Origin: Trichococcus collinsii
Lineage (GTDB): Bacteria; Bacillota; Bacilli; Lactobacillales; Aerococcaceae
Reading direction: 5' to 3'
Assembly: GCF_900107505.1 (NCBI RefSeq)
Contig: NZ_FNQH01000003.1
Location: 496,001 to 560,000 of the forward strand
Length of the DNA stretch: 64,000 nucleotides
Of the stretch, positions 1 through 9,162 are shown in pieces; within the stretch, counting starts at the first letter, position 1; each line of letters opens with the position of its first letter. A program made the translations under genes and the position numbers. The notes under the pieces were generated by a model. That model was given only the letters and a program-made list of their open reading frames with translations. It was not told the origin of the DNA and ran no database searches.

Positions 1-161
1 AAAATGCGCAAGACTTGATCGACAAGATCGAGAAATTTTTAAGCTTGGATTATGAAGAAAAGCGACAGATGGGCATTTTTGGCCGGGAGAAAGTTGAAAA
101 GGAGTTTGACCGGAATATTGTTGTAAATGCGTACTTAGAAGAAATAAACAAAATCCCTTAA
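1..161 (+). CDS. Glycosyltransferase family 4, C-terminal end (partial)
   Basis: Open frame entering from the left edge (codons from base 3) and ending at a TAA at 159-161. The roughly 52 visible residues include the motif GIFGREKVEKEFD followed by NAYLEEI. This pattern (GxxGRxKVExEFD, then a helix ending in YxxxI) closes many GT4 (GT-B fold) enzymes of capsule and EPS clusters, where it follows the nucleotide-sugar-binding half. The catalytic part lies outside the window, so donor and acceptor cannot be told. The next gene follows closely, consistent with one operon. Confidence 0.7.
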   Translation, partial: NAQDLIDKIEKFLSLDYEEKRQMGIFGREKVEKEFDRNIVVNAYLEEINKIP

Positions 162-236
162 CATTTGGAATTTAACGATAAGGATAGCTTTGTGGGTAGC
201 GTCTTCATGATGGATGCAAAAGAGGTGAGAGTAGTC

Positions 237-1436
237 ATGCGATATATCGAAGAGAAAATGACAACGAATGAATTTTGGGGGGACCTTTTACTGGTCTACT
301 TGATTTTGAAGCCCTTTTATATATTCGCTTCCGGATCGTTACAACCAGCTGATTTTTTCCTGATGCTGTGCTTTGGTTTGCTGCTGGTGACCAGAAAAAC
401 CGGATTCATCAAATATCCGATTCCTTCAGGCATTTGGAAGATACTCAGATGGTCAGTGCTGTTCGCATTTTACCAAATATTCATTAACCTGATCTGGTAT
501 CTGATTTTGGAGAATACAAATGCCGGAAATAAGAATTATGGCCTGTATCTGAGTTGCTTTTTCATTTTGTTCAATCTTTTTAGCGTTTTTTCCTGCATTA
601 TGATCTACGAACGAATAGGTCCCTTGTTGTTTCAGAAGCTCATAAAAGGTTTTTTAATATCCGCAACGATTGTTGCATTTTTCAGCATCATCCAAAATGC
701 CAGCTCGAGCATCAGGGCGGTGGCGGGTTTCAATAATCCTAACCAACTCGGATACTACGCGATATTGTTATTGACCAGTTGCTTTCTGTTCGGGGGCTAT
801 ATCCGATCGCCATACAAGCAAATATTGTTTTCCCTCTCCGTTTATCTGAATGTCATTTCGCTTTCCAAAGCCTCTGTACTATCCTCTGCAATCTTGATCC
901 TGTACGTCATTTTATTCCAGAAATATTTTAACGTCCACATCAGCAAGAAGATGACTGTATTCTTGGTGATTTTTATATTATTCATACTGTACAGTTTCTT
1001 TTTTGGAGACCTCTCCTTCTTTAATAACGATACATTATCCGCCCTCAGGGAAAGGATCTTAAATATAAGATCAGAAGGGGATTCCAACTTAGGCTCCGGA
1101 CGAGGATACACCAGGATTTTTGAAATGGGCAGCCATCTTTTATGGGGAATGGGGGAAGGCGCATATTATCGGTTTCAATCTTTGACGGGTCTGGAAGCTC
1201 ATTCTTCGTTTGTCACCGTCTTTGTCTCCTACGGGCTGGTTGGATTCTTGATCTGGATGAGGTTGCTGATTGCGATGGTTTACAGTGGTATCAGGAGAAA
1301 TCTGTTTACTGTAGGGATTTTTATCGGAGTTGCTGCTTATTGGGTCACCCATAACGGACTGCGTAATACCGTTCTTTGGATCATTATTGCATCCTATATG
1401 ATAATGAATCATTCTGGCGAAAAGGAAGGAACGTGA
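237..1436 (+). CDS. O-antigen polymerase/ligase-like membrane protein (Wzy-type)
   Basis: About 399 residues, mostly hydrophobic, with ten or more predicted membrane segments and one larger loop near residues 270-330 (SALRERILN ... GRGYTRIFEMG ... ALEAHSSFV region). A loop with Arg and a GHxxHSxF-like pattern before the last membrane segments is typical of the Wzy_C/O-antigen ligase family, which joins undecaprenyl-linked repeat units outside the membrane. The start at 237 is preferred because AGAGGTGAG sits 8 bases upstream; a TTG at 165 and ATGs at 207 and 210 are in frame but lack such a site. It lies between a GT4 gene and a Wzx flippase, which fits a Wzx/Wzy pathway. The family is called from topology and context; sequence identity in this family is always low. 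Confidence 0.75.
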   Translation: MRYIEEKMTTNEFWGDLLLVYLILKPFYIFASGSLQPADFFLMLCFGLLLVTRKTGFIKYPIPSGIWKILRWSVLFAFYQIFINLIWYLILENTNAGNKNYGLYLSCFFILFNLFSVFSCIMIYERIGPLLFQKLIKGFLISATIVAFFSIIQNASSSIRAVAGFNNPNQLGYYAILLLTSCFLFGGYIRSPYKQILFSLSVYLNVISLSKASVLSSAILILYVILFQKYFNVHISKKMTVFLVIFILFILYSFFFGDLSFFNNDTLSALRERILNIRSEGDSNLGSGRGYTRIFEMGSHLLWGMGEGAYYRFQSLTGLEAHSSFVTVFVSYGLVGFLIWMRLLIAMVYSGIRRNLFTVGIFIGVAAYWVTHNGLRNTVLWIIIASYMIMNHSGEKEGT

Positions 1437-1486
1437 GCGGCAGGAAATGAAACGGAACCATCCTAAGCGGAGGAGGTGATCAGTTT

Positions 1487-3025
1487 GTGATGGGAAAAGA
1501 TACCAGCAAAAATAAAGCTTTAGCGATTAACATGATAAGCAGCGCAGTCGCTGTCGGGGTACATCTGGCGATCAGTTTCTTTTTATCCCCCTATATTGTT
1601 GCAAAGCTGGGGGTAGAGGCGAATGGTTTTGTGACGCTCGCCAGTAATTTTGTGGGCTATGCCTCCTTGATTTCGATTGCATTGAACTCGATGGCAGGTA
1701 GATTCATTACAATTAAGTTTTATCAGGATGACCTGGCTGAAGCAAATAAATATTATACGGCAGTGACACTGGGCAATTATGTTTTATCCTTGTTTATGGT
1801 CATTCCCGCCGTTCTATGTGTCATCTATCTGGAAAAGTTCATCAACATTTCCGCTGACATACTATGGGATGTAAAGCTGTTGTTTGCGCTGGTTTTCTTG
1901 AATTATCTCGTCAGAACCACTTTTTCCAGCTGGAATACAGCGACATTTGTAACAAATAAATTATACATTCAGTCCATGCGTGATATGCAGTCACAATTGA
2001 TCAGGGTAGCCATTCTTTTGGGGTTATTCTTCCTGATCAAACCATATGTTTATTACATGGGGGTGGCATCGCTCATGGCGACAATCTACACGGTGGGCTA
2101 CGCCTTTTACTATAAAAAGAAACTGATGCCTCAGCTTAAGGTCAGGATAGCAAGTTTCAATAAAAACTATTTTATTGAATTAATTGCTTCGGGCATATGG
2201 AATACCATCAATCAATTGGGGCTGTTGTTGTTGAGCGGGTTAGATCTGCTGATTGCCAACGTCTTTGTCGGTGCGGAAGCAATGGGCATCTTATCGTTGG
2301 GTAAGATTCTCCCAAATGTTTTGGTCCAGTTGACGACTGCATTAAAATCGGTGTTTACGCCCACCTTCATCATGAAATACGCGCAGGGTGATATCGAAGG
2401 TTTGAAGCTGGAATTGAAGAAAGCGATGAAAATAACTGGGATTATCTTAACGATTCCGCTGAGCCTCGTCATCATATTCGGCAATGAATTTTATCAGTTA
2501 TGGGTCCCTTCTCAAGATGCCGGATTATTGCAAACGTTGTCGGTTCTGACAATTTTTGGGTATATCTTCACGGTTTCAACAACTGTGCTGTTCGATGTTT
2601 TTGTAGTGGTGAACAAGTTGAAAACAAATGCTATCCTGGTCGTCATTTCTGGTATAGCAAGTACGGGTCTCGTTTTTATTTTACTAGGGAACACAAATTT
2701 AGGGCTGCTTGCGATTGCCGGGGTCAGCTCTGTCGCAAACATTATACGGAATCTTTGCTTTACCGTTCCGTTCGGAGCAAAATACTTGAATCTTAAATGG
2801 AATACGTTCTTTCCTGAGGTAGGATACTCTGTGCTGAGTGTTTTGATATTGAATGCCATCGGCTACGGGATAGAAAATATAGTTGTCATCGATTCGTGGC
2901 TTAAATTAGCTGCATACGCCGCAATCACGGGAGTATTAGGATTACTGATAAACAGTTTTATTGTCCTGAACAAAACAGAGCGGAATTATTTGGTGAAAGC
3001 AGTTAAGTCTAAGGTGCATTTGTAG
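1487..3025 (+). CDS. Wzx-type polysaccharide flippase (MOP superfamily)
   Basis: 512 residues with about 14 hydrophobic segments. Residues 10-80 (LAINMISSAVAVGVHLAISF, then VAKLGVEANGFVTLASNF) match the start of RfbX/Wzx-like exporters that flip undecaprenyl-pyrophosphate-linked repeat units. The protein is clearly related to the second Wzx in this window at 17261: both share INMI, a GFVxLAxNFVGYA stretch and ALNSMAxRFITIK. AGGAGGTGAT at 1471-1480 serves GTG 1487 or ATG 1490. Together with the upstream Wzy-like gene it gives this cluster a complete Wzx/Wzy pair. Confidence 0.88.
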   Translation: MMGKDTSKNKALAINMISSAVAVGVHLAISFFLSPYIVAKLGVEANGFVTLASNFVGYASLISIALNSMAGRFITIKFYQDDLAEANKYYTAVTLGNYVLSLFMVIPAVLCVIYLEKFINISADILWDVKLLFALVFLNYLVRTTFSSWNTATFVTNKLYIQSMRDMQSQLIRVAILLGLFFLIKPYVYYMGVASLMATIYTVGYAFYYKKKLMPQLKVRIASFNKNYFIELIASGIWNTINQLGLLLLSGLDLLIANVFVGAEAMGILSLGKILPNVLVQLTTALKSVFTPTFIMKYAQGDIEGLKLELKKAMKITGIILTIPLSLVIIFGNEFYQLWVPSQDAGLLQTLSVLTIFGYIFTVSTTVLFDVFVVVNKLKTNAILVVISGIASTGLVFILLGNTNLGLLAIAGVSSVANIIRNLCFTVPFGAKYLNLKWNTFFPEVGYSVLSVLILNAIGYGIENIVVIDSWLKLAAYAAITGVLGLLINSFIVLNKTERNYLVKAVKSKVHL

Positions 3026-3113
3026 GGGATTCGGTAAAATGAAGCGAAAGGAATGAAGGGGAGTGAAGGAGAAGCAAGATACTTTTGATATGAATCAAGA
3101 AAGGGGTGCGACT

Positions 3114-3914
3114 ATGGCTACGGTGAGCGTGATTATGGGGATCTATAATTGTGCGGATACCTTACCGCAATGCGTCGATTCAATCCTGGCACAAACATAT
3201 CCTGACTGGGAACTGATTATGTGTGATGATTGTTCAAAGGATGATACTTATGATATAGCTTCCAAGTATGCACAAAAGTACGATAATATAGTTGTCCTTA
3301 GAAATGAAAAAAATTATAAGCTTGCCTACACCTTAAATAGGTGCCTTGCATACGCCAACGGAAAATATATAGCACGCATGGATGCCGACGATATTAGCCT
3401 CCCTACTAGATTCGAGAAGCAAGTGGCTTTTTTGGATGGCCATCCGGAATATCATGTTGTGGGGAGTTCGGTCATTGTTTTTGATGAAACGGGTGATAAA
3501 CTGATCCGGAAATCGACGGAACACCCCGTTAAAGAATGCTTGAAAAAAACGGTACCCTTTACACATCCGACCATTATGATGCGCAAGGAGGTATATGATG
3601 TTTTAGGCGGTTATCAGGTGTTGAAGAGGACGAATCGATGCGAGGACAGGGATTTATGGTTTCGCTTTTTTGCTGAAGGATTCGGCGGCTATAATATTCA
3701 GGAACCTTTGCTAAAATACCATGAAAGCTTGTCGGATTATAAAAAACGGAATTTGAAGTCTGCGTGGCAAGGGGCGCAAACAAGGCTATACGGGTACCGG
3801 TTGCTACATTTTCCATTGAGCGATTACCCGTATCTGGTAAGACCGATCATATCTGCTTTGGTCCCGGATAAGGTCATGTATTATTATCAAAAGAACTTAA
3901 GGGGAAAAAGATGA
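3114..3914 (+). CDS. Glycosyltransferase family 2
   Basis: 266 residues with a GT-A fold: VSVIMGIYNCADTLPQCVDS at the N-terminus, CDDCSKDDT for nucleotide binding, and ARMDADDIS holding the DxD metal site. ATG 3114 is chosen because AAGGGG lies 8 bases upstream and GT2 enzymes usually begin just before the VSVIM strand; a GTG at 3063 would add 17 residues unlike the family. Cytoplasmic, probably adding one sugar to the lipid-linked repeat unit of cluster 1. The FTHPTIMMRKEVYDVLGGY segment is common in EPS GT2 enzymes. Sugar specificity cannot be read from sequence. Confidence 0.88.
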   Translation: MATVSVIMGIYNCADTLPQCVDSILAQTYPDWELIMCDDCSKDDTYDIASKYAQKYDNIVVLRNEKNYKLAYTLNRCLAYANGKYIARMDADDISLPTRFEKQVAFLDGHPEYHVVGSSVIVFDETGDKLIRKSTEHPVKECLKKTVPFTHPTIMMRKEVYDVLGGYQVLKRTNRCEDRDLWFRFFAEGFGGYNIQEPLLKYHESLSDYKKRNLKSAWQGAQTRLYGYRLLHFPLSDYPYLVRPIISALVPDKVMYYYQKNLRGKR

Positions 3915-3991
3915 TTCAGCTCGATACTTCGTCAATTGGCACCTTCTTGTAGCATAGGAAAAAATAGTTTGAAGATAAGGCGGTGTGGAAA

Positions 3992-5812
3992 ATGAGAGCG
4001 GTATCCTTTAAAGGGAAAATGGTTGTTTTGATGTTTGCCGATGTCCTCTGTATCACATTGGCAGCATTGCTCGCGTACTGGCTTCTGGAAAATTACATAG
4101 CTCTGCCGGATGGTTACTATTATGTGATGGTTGGCATCACTTGCGTCATCTATATCATTTTGGGCACATTTCGCCATATGTTTTCGAATATGCCCCATTA
4201 TACGGACCTCCATGATGTAGTCTCGAATGTCCAGATTTTGTCGGTTGCCTTTTTGCTGTCAGCAGTCGTTTCAACCGGGATTTTTGACCTGGTGAGTCGG
4301 CGCTACATCCTATTGACTTATCTTTTTAGTCTATTGTTTATACCAGGGCTTCGGGTAGCTTGGCGCATTTTCCGCGAACGCAACGAGGATCTTTCCCAAC
4401 AGAAAAATTCCGATGGCAGAGGGAAAGTAAGGACACTGTTGGTCGGCGCGGGGGAAGGTGGACGGCTCTTCATCTCGAGCCTGATGCACCGGCCGAATGA
4501 GATTGAGATTATCGGCATCGTCGACAGGGATGAGAAGAAGCGCAATTACCGATTGATGGGCATTCCGGTGCTAGGGAGGGAGGAAGACATCCCGAGACTG
4601 GTAGCCGAGATGGAGATCGATCAGGTGACAATTGCCATTCCGTCGCTGAAGCCTAAGGAAATGGAACGCATTTTGGATTACTGCAACCAAGTGGGCGTCA
4701 CAGTCAACCAAATGCCGAAGATAGAGGACGTCATGACAGGGAAATTATCCGTCAATCGCCTACGCGATATTGACGTAGTCGATCTGTTGAGCAGAGAAGA
4801 GGTCGAACTGAATAAAGAGTTGATTTCCGAAAACCTGAAGGACAAAGATATTCTCATCAGCGGTGCGGGTGGATCAATCGGATCCGAAATTTGCCGGCAA
4901 GTAGCTAAGTTTGAACCAAGAAGCATCATTCTATTGGGGCATGGAGAAAATTCGATTTACTTGATCCATAGGGAATTAAGCCTCCTTTATGGGAAAACGA
5001 TAGATATTGTCCCCGTGATTGCGGATGTGCAGGACCGCAAGCTGATTTTTGAAGTGATGGCGCGCTATCAACCGGAATATGTTTTCCATGCTGCAGCCCA
5101 TAAGCACATTCCGATGATGGAGTGGAATCCTCGGGAAGCGGTCAAGAACAATATCTACGGCACCAAGAATATGGCGGAAGCAGCTAAAGCCGCTGGAGTG
5201 AAGAGTTTCGTTATGATTTCAAGTGATAAGGCAGTTCGTCCCACCAATGTGATGGGTTCAACGAAGCGGATTGCGGAAATGATTGTAACGGCGTTGAATG
5301 AGCCCGGCAAAACAAAATTTGCGGCGGTACGTTTCGGAAATGTCCTAGGCAGCCGAGGCAGCGTCATTCCCGTATTCAAAGAACAGATAGAGAAAGGTGG
5401 GCCTGTGACGGTGACCGATTTCCGTATGATCCGTTATTTCATGACCATACCGGAGGCAAGTCGTTTGGTCATCCAGGCCGGCGTGCTGGCAAATGGAGGA
5501 GAAATCTTCATCCTTGATATGGGGGAACCCGTAAAAATAGTCGATCTTGCTAAAAAGATGATTAAACTGTCAGGCTACACGGAGGGGGATATCCCAATAG
5601 TTGAAACTGGAATCCGCCCCGGAGAAAAACTCTACGAAGAGTTGTTGGCCGACGAAAGCTTGCTTGACAGCCAAGCCTACGAAAAGATATTCGTCGGGAA
5701 AGCAGCCGCTTATAAATTGGAAGATACCCTCGCTTTTGCGGACGAACTTATCCAGCTTCCTGTCGGAGAAATCCGTCAGAACCTGATTGACTATGCTTGT
5801 GAGCATCAATAA
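3992..5812 (+). CDS. Membrane-bound UDP-sugar 4,6-dehydratase (PglF/WbpM/CapD type)
   Basis: 606 residues. About four membrane segments (residues 8-125) precede a first Rossmann unit (VGAGEGGR near 150) and a second, catalytic extended-SDR domain (SGAGGSIGSE near 290). The motif SSDKAVRPTNVMGSTKR near 410 has Met in place of the usual catalytic Tyr four residues before Lys, the signature of the PglF/WbpM/FlaA1 group that makes UDP-4-keto-6-deoxy-HexNAc. Start 3992 follows AAGGCGGTG; a GTG at 3983 is possible but lies inside that ribosome site. The aminotransferase two genes' width downstream would act on its product, suggesting a bacillosamine-like amino sugar. The exact substrate is inferred. 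Confidence 0.9.
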   Translation: MRAVSFKGKMVVLMFADVLCITLAALLAYWLLENYIALPDGYYYVMVGITCVIYIILGTFRHMFSNMPHYTDLHDVVSNVQILSVAFLLSAVVSTGIFDLVSRRYILLTYLFSLLFIPGLRVAWRIFRERNEDLSQQKNSDGRGKVRTLLVGAGEGGRLFISSLMHRPNEIEIIGIVDRDEKKRNYRLMGIPVLGREEDIPRLVAEMEIDQVTIAIPSLKPKEMERILDYCNQVGVTVNQMPKIEDVMTGKLSVNRLRDIDVVDLLSREEVELNKELISENLKDKDILISGAGGSIGSEICRQVAKFEPRSIILLGHGENSIYLIHRELSLLYGKTIDIVPVIADVQDRKLIFEVMARYQPEYVFHAAAHKHIPMMEWNPREAVKNNIYGTKNMAEAAKAAGVKSFVMISSDKAVRPTNVMGSTKRIAEMIVTALNEPGKTKFAAVRFGNVLGSRGSVIPVFKEQIEKGGPVTVTDFRMIRYFMTIPEASRLVIQAGVLANGGEIFILDMGEPVKIVDLAKKMIKLSGYTEGDIPIVETGIRPGEKLYEELLADESLLDSQAYEKIFVGKAAAYKLEDTLAFADELIQLPVGEIRQNLIDYACEHQ

Positions 5813-6021
5813 TTGCCTGTCATCAAGAAAATTAATAAACCACCTAAAGAAATCTCCACCAAATACCTCGAAAGAAATCCTCAACAAACGAACAATAAAA
5901 AGAATAAACCACATGATAAACCTCTAGAGATCATTCAAAAAATCCCCCAAAAACAGCTTCGAGTATTTTTTACGAATAAGCTGTTCCTCATTCTGCTACC
6001 CACGGAAGGGAGACGGTTTTA

Positions 6022-7179
6022 ATGACTGAAAAGAAAGAAAAGAGAATATTATTGGCTTCTCCTCATATGTCGGGGTACGAAATGAGCTATATCCAGGAGG
6101 CGTTCGATACGAACTGGATTGCTCCGTTAGGCCCGAATGTCACTGGATTCGAAAAGGAAATATGTGCCTACGCGGGCACAAACTATGCAGAGGCTCTCTC
6201 TTCCGGTACAGCTGCCATCCATTTGGCGCTGATGTATCTCGGTGTGGGAAAAGGGGATACTGTATTTTGCCCTTCCTTGACATTTTCTGCATCCGCCAAT
6301 CCCATAATCTATCTGGGTGCCACACCAGTATTCATCGATTCGGAAAGGGAATCGTGGAATATGTCGCCGGCAGCTTTGGCGAAAGCCTTCGAGAAGTATC
6401 CTCATCCAAAAGCGATTGTCGTCGTGAACCTTTACGGCCAATCCGCCGATTTTGATCAGCTGAAGGCGATTGCGGACGAACATCAGGTGCCGATAGTGGA
6501 GGATGCGGCAGAAAGCCTGGGCGCCACCTACAAAGGTGTGAAAACGGGAACGATCGGGGAAATCGGCATCTACTCCTTCAACGGAAACAAAATTATCACA
6601 ACGTCAGGCGGAGGTATGCTGGTGGCCCGCGAGAAGAAAATCATCGAGAAGGTTGAATTTTGGGCAACGCAGGCAAAGGAACACGCGCCCTATTATCAGC
6701 ACAAGGAAATCGGCTATAATTACCGGATGAGTAACGTCGTAGCTGGCATAGGCCGAGGACAGTTGCGGGTACTGGATGAACGGATCGCCAAGAAAAAATA
6801 CATCTTCGATTACTATGTGGATGCCTTTCAGGATTTAGAAGAGCTGGAAATGATGCCGATTGCGGGATACGGCGAACCGAATTACTGGCTCAGCTGCGCA
6901 ACGATCAGGCCGGGAATTGAGGTGCGCCCGAAAGCACTGTTGGACTATCTGGCATCGAAAAACATTGAAGGAAGGCCAATCTGGAAACCGATGCATCTGC
7001 AGCCCGTTTTCAAAGGCGTAGATTTCTTCAGCCACAACCCGGAAGGAACAAGTGTGGCGGAAGACATATTCGCCAGAGGATTATGCTTGCCTTCGGATAC
7101 GAAGATGACCGATGAGGATCTGGAAAGGGTTGTGACGCGGGTCAGCTGGTTTTTTGGTGCTGAGGCCGCGCGGAGATAA
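6022..7179 (+). CDS. DegT/DnrJ/EryC1/StrS-family sugar aminotransferase (PglE/EpsN-like)
   Basis: 385 residues, normal for fold-type I PLP sugar aminotransferases. Visible motifs are NWIAPLGPNVTGFEKE, SSGTAAIHLAL for phosphate binding, VEDAAESLGATY for the pyridine ring, and FNGNKIITTSGGG, whose Lys (about 190) forms the PLP Schiff base. GGAAGGGAGACGG lies upstream of ATG 6022. The 209 bases before it hold nothing I can call. It follows a UDP-4-keto-sugar-forming dehydratase, so it most likely transaminates the 4-keto group as PglE or EpsN do. No acetyltransferase of the PglD type is visible; it may lie left of the window. Confidence 0.9.
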   Translation: MTEKKEKRILLASPHMSGYEMSYIQEAFDTNWIAPLGPNVTGFEKEICAYAGTNYAEALSSGTAAIHLALMYLGVGKGDTVFCPSLTFSASANPIIYLGATPVFIDSERESWNMSPAALAKAFEKYPHPKAIVVVNLYGQSADFDQLKAIADEHQVPIVEDAAESLGATYKGVKTGTIGEIGIYSFNGNKIITTSGGGMLVAREKKIIEKVEFWATQAKEHAPYYQHKEIGYNYRMSNVVAGIGRGQLRVLDERIAKKKYIFDYYVDAFQDLEELEMMPIAGYGEPNYWLSCATIRPGIEVRPKALLDYLASKNIEGRPIWKPMHLQPVFKGVDFFSHNPEGTSVAEDIFARGLCLPSDTKMTDEDLERVVTRVSWFFGAEAARR

Positions 7180-7236
7180 GCTGGGATTTTTGCATAAACC
7201 TATAGAGGGGATTCCTTTCTAGTGCCTTTGAATATG

Positions 7237-7245
7237 TGATATAAT
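7237..7245 (+). promoter_or_regulatory. Extended -10 promoter before the chain-length regulator/kinase gene
   Basis: TGA immediately followed by a perfect TATAAT at 7240-7245 forms an extended -10 element. No good -35 hexamer stands 17 bases upstream. It is the only strong promoter-like site in the 177-base gap before ATG 7357, leaving a leader of about 100 bases. It suggests this gene can be transcribed apart from the upstream cluster. Confidence 0.5.
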
Positions 7246-7356
7246 GAAAACGGATACAGATGAGTGATGTGATAAAAAGAAAAGCGATACCTTATGTGCC
7301 TATCCGCTTTCAGGAAGCTGATTTTGTCATATGCTGAACACTAGGAGGGGAATTCT

Positions 7357-9066
7357 ATGAAGGAAGAAGATTCTTTAAAGGGTTTGTTGGCAATAATTAA
7401 GCAACGACTTGTGATGATTGTAAGCTTTGGAATCCTGGGTTTAATGCTCACAGCCGTCTATACATTTTTTATTGTCACACCTATGTATGAATCCACTACG
7501 CAATTGTTGGTCAATCGCGAAAGTGATGGCAGCACTGGCATCCAGCTCAATGATATCAATTCGAATGTCCAGATGATCAATACCTATAAGGATATCATAA
7601 AGGGTCCAATCATATTGGGAGAAGTCAAAGCAAATCTGGATCTTGACTATTCAGTCGAGCGATTGACTGAAATGGTGACAATCAGTGCGAACGAGGATTC
7701 GCAAGTGTTCTCGTTAATCGTAAGGGGACCTAATGCTGACCAAGCAGCTGGGATAGCCAATGAAATTGCAGCAACTTTTCAGAGTGAAATTATAGAGATT
7801 ATGAACGTCAAAAATGTCAGCATCATTTCCACTGCAGCCGTCAATTCAAAACCCATTTCTCCGGTGGTATTAAATAATTTGTTGATTGGACTAGCATTGG
7901 GTGTTCTGCTTGGAACAGGTGTGGCTTTTCTTCGATCCGCTATGGTCAGAACCATCGATGATTATCAGTTCATTACACAAACCATCGGCTGGCCTAATCT
8001 AGGTGCCATCTCCGAGCTGAACAAGGAGGAGCGCGCGGCCATCATGGGCATGCGCAGAGAAAATGCAGCCACCTCAACGGAGAACATGAAGCGAGAACAC
8101 AAAGATGTACAGAAACGGATTCCCACAGAAGTGAAGACGCAGTTGGAGGAGAAACCTGTCGTAGTTGCCGATAAGAAGGAACCGGAAAAACAGAAGAAAA
8201 GGCCATCCAATAATACAGGTGGCAGCCGCGAGCGGCTAGTCACGGTTTCCGAAATGACGAGAGAAAAAATCGGCACCATTTTGCAGAGCGAATCGGTCCA
8301 ATCGGTGGATATCCGCAATGAAAGGGGGGGAATGAGGATGGCGCAGATGGTGAATAAGAAAACGAAAAAAGGCAAACAAACAAGGCGCAGCCATGGATTG
8401 ATCACGTTGGCCTTGCCTAATTCCCTTGTGTCGGAACAGTTCCGTACGTTGCGGACGAACATCCAGTTCTCGATGGTGGATAAAGAATTAAAGTCGTTGG
8501 CTGTTCTCTCGGCTTCGTCATCCGCCGGTAAGTCGACGGTAGCCGCTAACTTGGCAGTGATCTTCGCGCTCCAGGGCAATCAGGTGCTGCTAGTGGATTG
8601 CGATCTGCGGCGTCCGACTGTCCACAGGGAGTTCGAACTGCCAAATAATGAAGGCTTGACGAATTTACTGGCCAATCATGCCGGCAAGGTTGTCGATGAT
8701 TATCTGCAAACCTGCGAAATAGCCGGACTTTCCATCCTGACAGGCGGTCCGGTGCCTCCGAACCCGGCTGAGCTCCTCTCCAGTAACCGCATGAAGCAAT
8801 TGGAAAAAGAATTGGCCGAACGTTTCGACCTCATCATCTATGATACCCCTCCACTGTTGGGATTCACAGACGCACAGATTTTGGCCGGACGCGAAGATGG
8901 GACAATCTTTGTCGTACATTACGGTGTCGACACCAAGGAGGATGTGGTAAAGGCCGCGGATTTTTTGAAGATCGTGAACGCAAATGTGTTGGGAGTCGTT
9001 TACAACCGGGCGCCTGGCGGGGCGAAGGAGCATAGCTATTATTACGGCTATCAGGATGAAGAATGA
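7357..9066 (+). CDS. Fused polysaccharide co-polymerase (Wzz-like) and BY-kinase
   Basis: 569 residues. The N-terminal half is a Wzz/CapA-like chain-length regulator: membrane segments near 20-42 and 172-195 flank an extracellular domain. A charged linker of about 130 residues (210-340) leads to a bacterial tyrosine kinase domain with Walker A ASSSAGKST (near 385), A' VDCDLRRP (near 413), Walker B LIIYDTPP (near 491) and a C-terminal Tyr cluster EHSYYYGYQDEE for autophosphorylation. Fusion is the rule in Proteobacteria (Wzc) but unusual in Firmicutes, where the second cluster here has the normal split pair. AGGAGGGG stands before ATG 7357. A G7 tract and an internal ribosome site at 8324-8340 could give a separate 242-residue kinase. 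No phosphatase gene is adjacent; the cpsB at 11932 may serve both kinases. Confidence 0.9.
   Translation: MKEEDSLKGLLAIIKQRLVMIVSFGILGLMLTAVYTFFIVTPMYESTTQLLVNRESDGSTGIQLNDINSNVQMINTYKDIIKGPIILGEVKANLDLDYSVERLTEMVTISANEDSQVFSLIVRGPNADQAAGIANEIAATFQSEIIEIMNVKNVSIISTAAVNSKPISPVVLNNLLIGLALGVLLGTGVAFLRSAMVRTIDDYQFITQTIGWPNLGAISELNKEERAAIMGMRRENAATSTENMKREHKDVQKRIPTEVKTQLEEKPVVVADKKEPEKQKKRPSNNTGGSRERLVTVSEMTREKIGTILQSESVQSVDIRNERGGMRMAQMVNKKTKKGKQTRRSHGLITLALPNSLVSEQFRTLRTNIQFSMVDKELKSLAVLSASSSAGKSTVAANLAVIFALQGNQVLLVDCDLRRPTVHREFELPNNEGLTNLLANHAGKVVDDYLQTCEIAGLSILTGGPVPPNPAELLSSNRMKQLEKELAERFDLIIYDTPPLLGFTDAQILAGREDGTIFVVHYGVDTKEDVVKAADFLKIVNANVLGVVYNRAPGGAKEHSYYYGYQDEE
8324..8340 (+). promoter_or_regulatory. 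Internal ribosome site and start for a free-standing kinase
   Basis: Seven G residues (8324-8330, preceded by AAA) stand 7 bases before an in-frame ATG at 8338, codon 328 of the fused gene. Translation from it would give 242 residues beginning MAQMVNKKTKKGKQTRRSHG, almost the length of the separate CpsD (244) and starting at the equivalent point. The site is seen directly; its use is inferred. The homopolymer could also slip and split the two halves. Confidence 0.45.
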
Positions 9067-9104
9067 TCTGTGTATTTATGTGCGTCACTATGCGTTGAAA
9101 CAGG

Positions 9105-9132
9105 GCGATCTCGAATGAGGTCGTTTTTTTTT
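9105..9132 (+). terminator. Rho-independent terminator after the fused kinase gene
   Basis: CGATCTC (9106-9112) pairs with GAGGTCG (9117-9123, one G-T pair) around a GAAT loop, followed by nine T residues. It lies 40 bases after the stop codon and ends cluster 1. Confidence 0.75.
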
Positions 9133-9162
9133 GGTCCAAGCGGCACTTTCGGGTCGCATGCG

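Noticed and set aside
5813-6022. 69-codon frame between the dehydratase and aminotransferase genes
   Set aside because: TTG start with no ribosome site, Lys/Asn/Pro-rich composition typical of AT-rich non-coding DNA, no family recognised.
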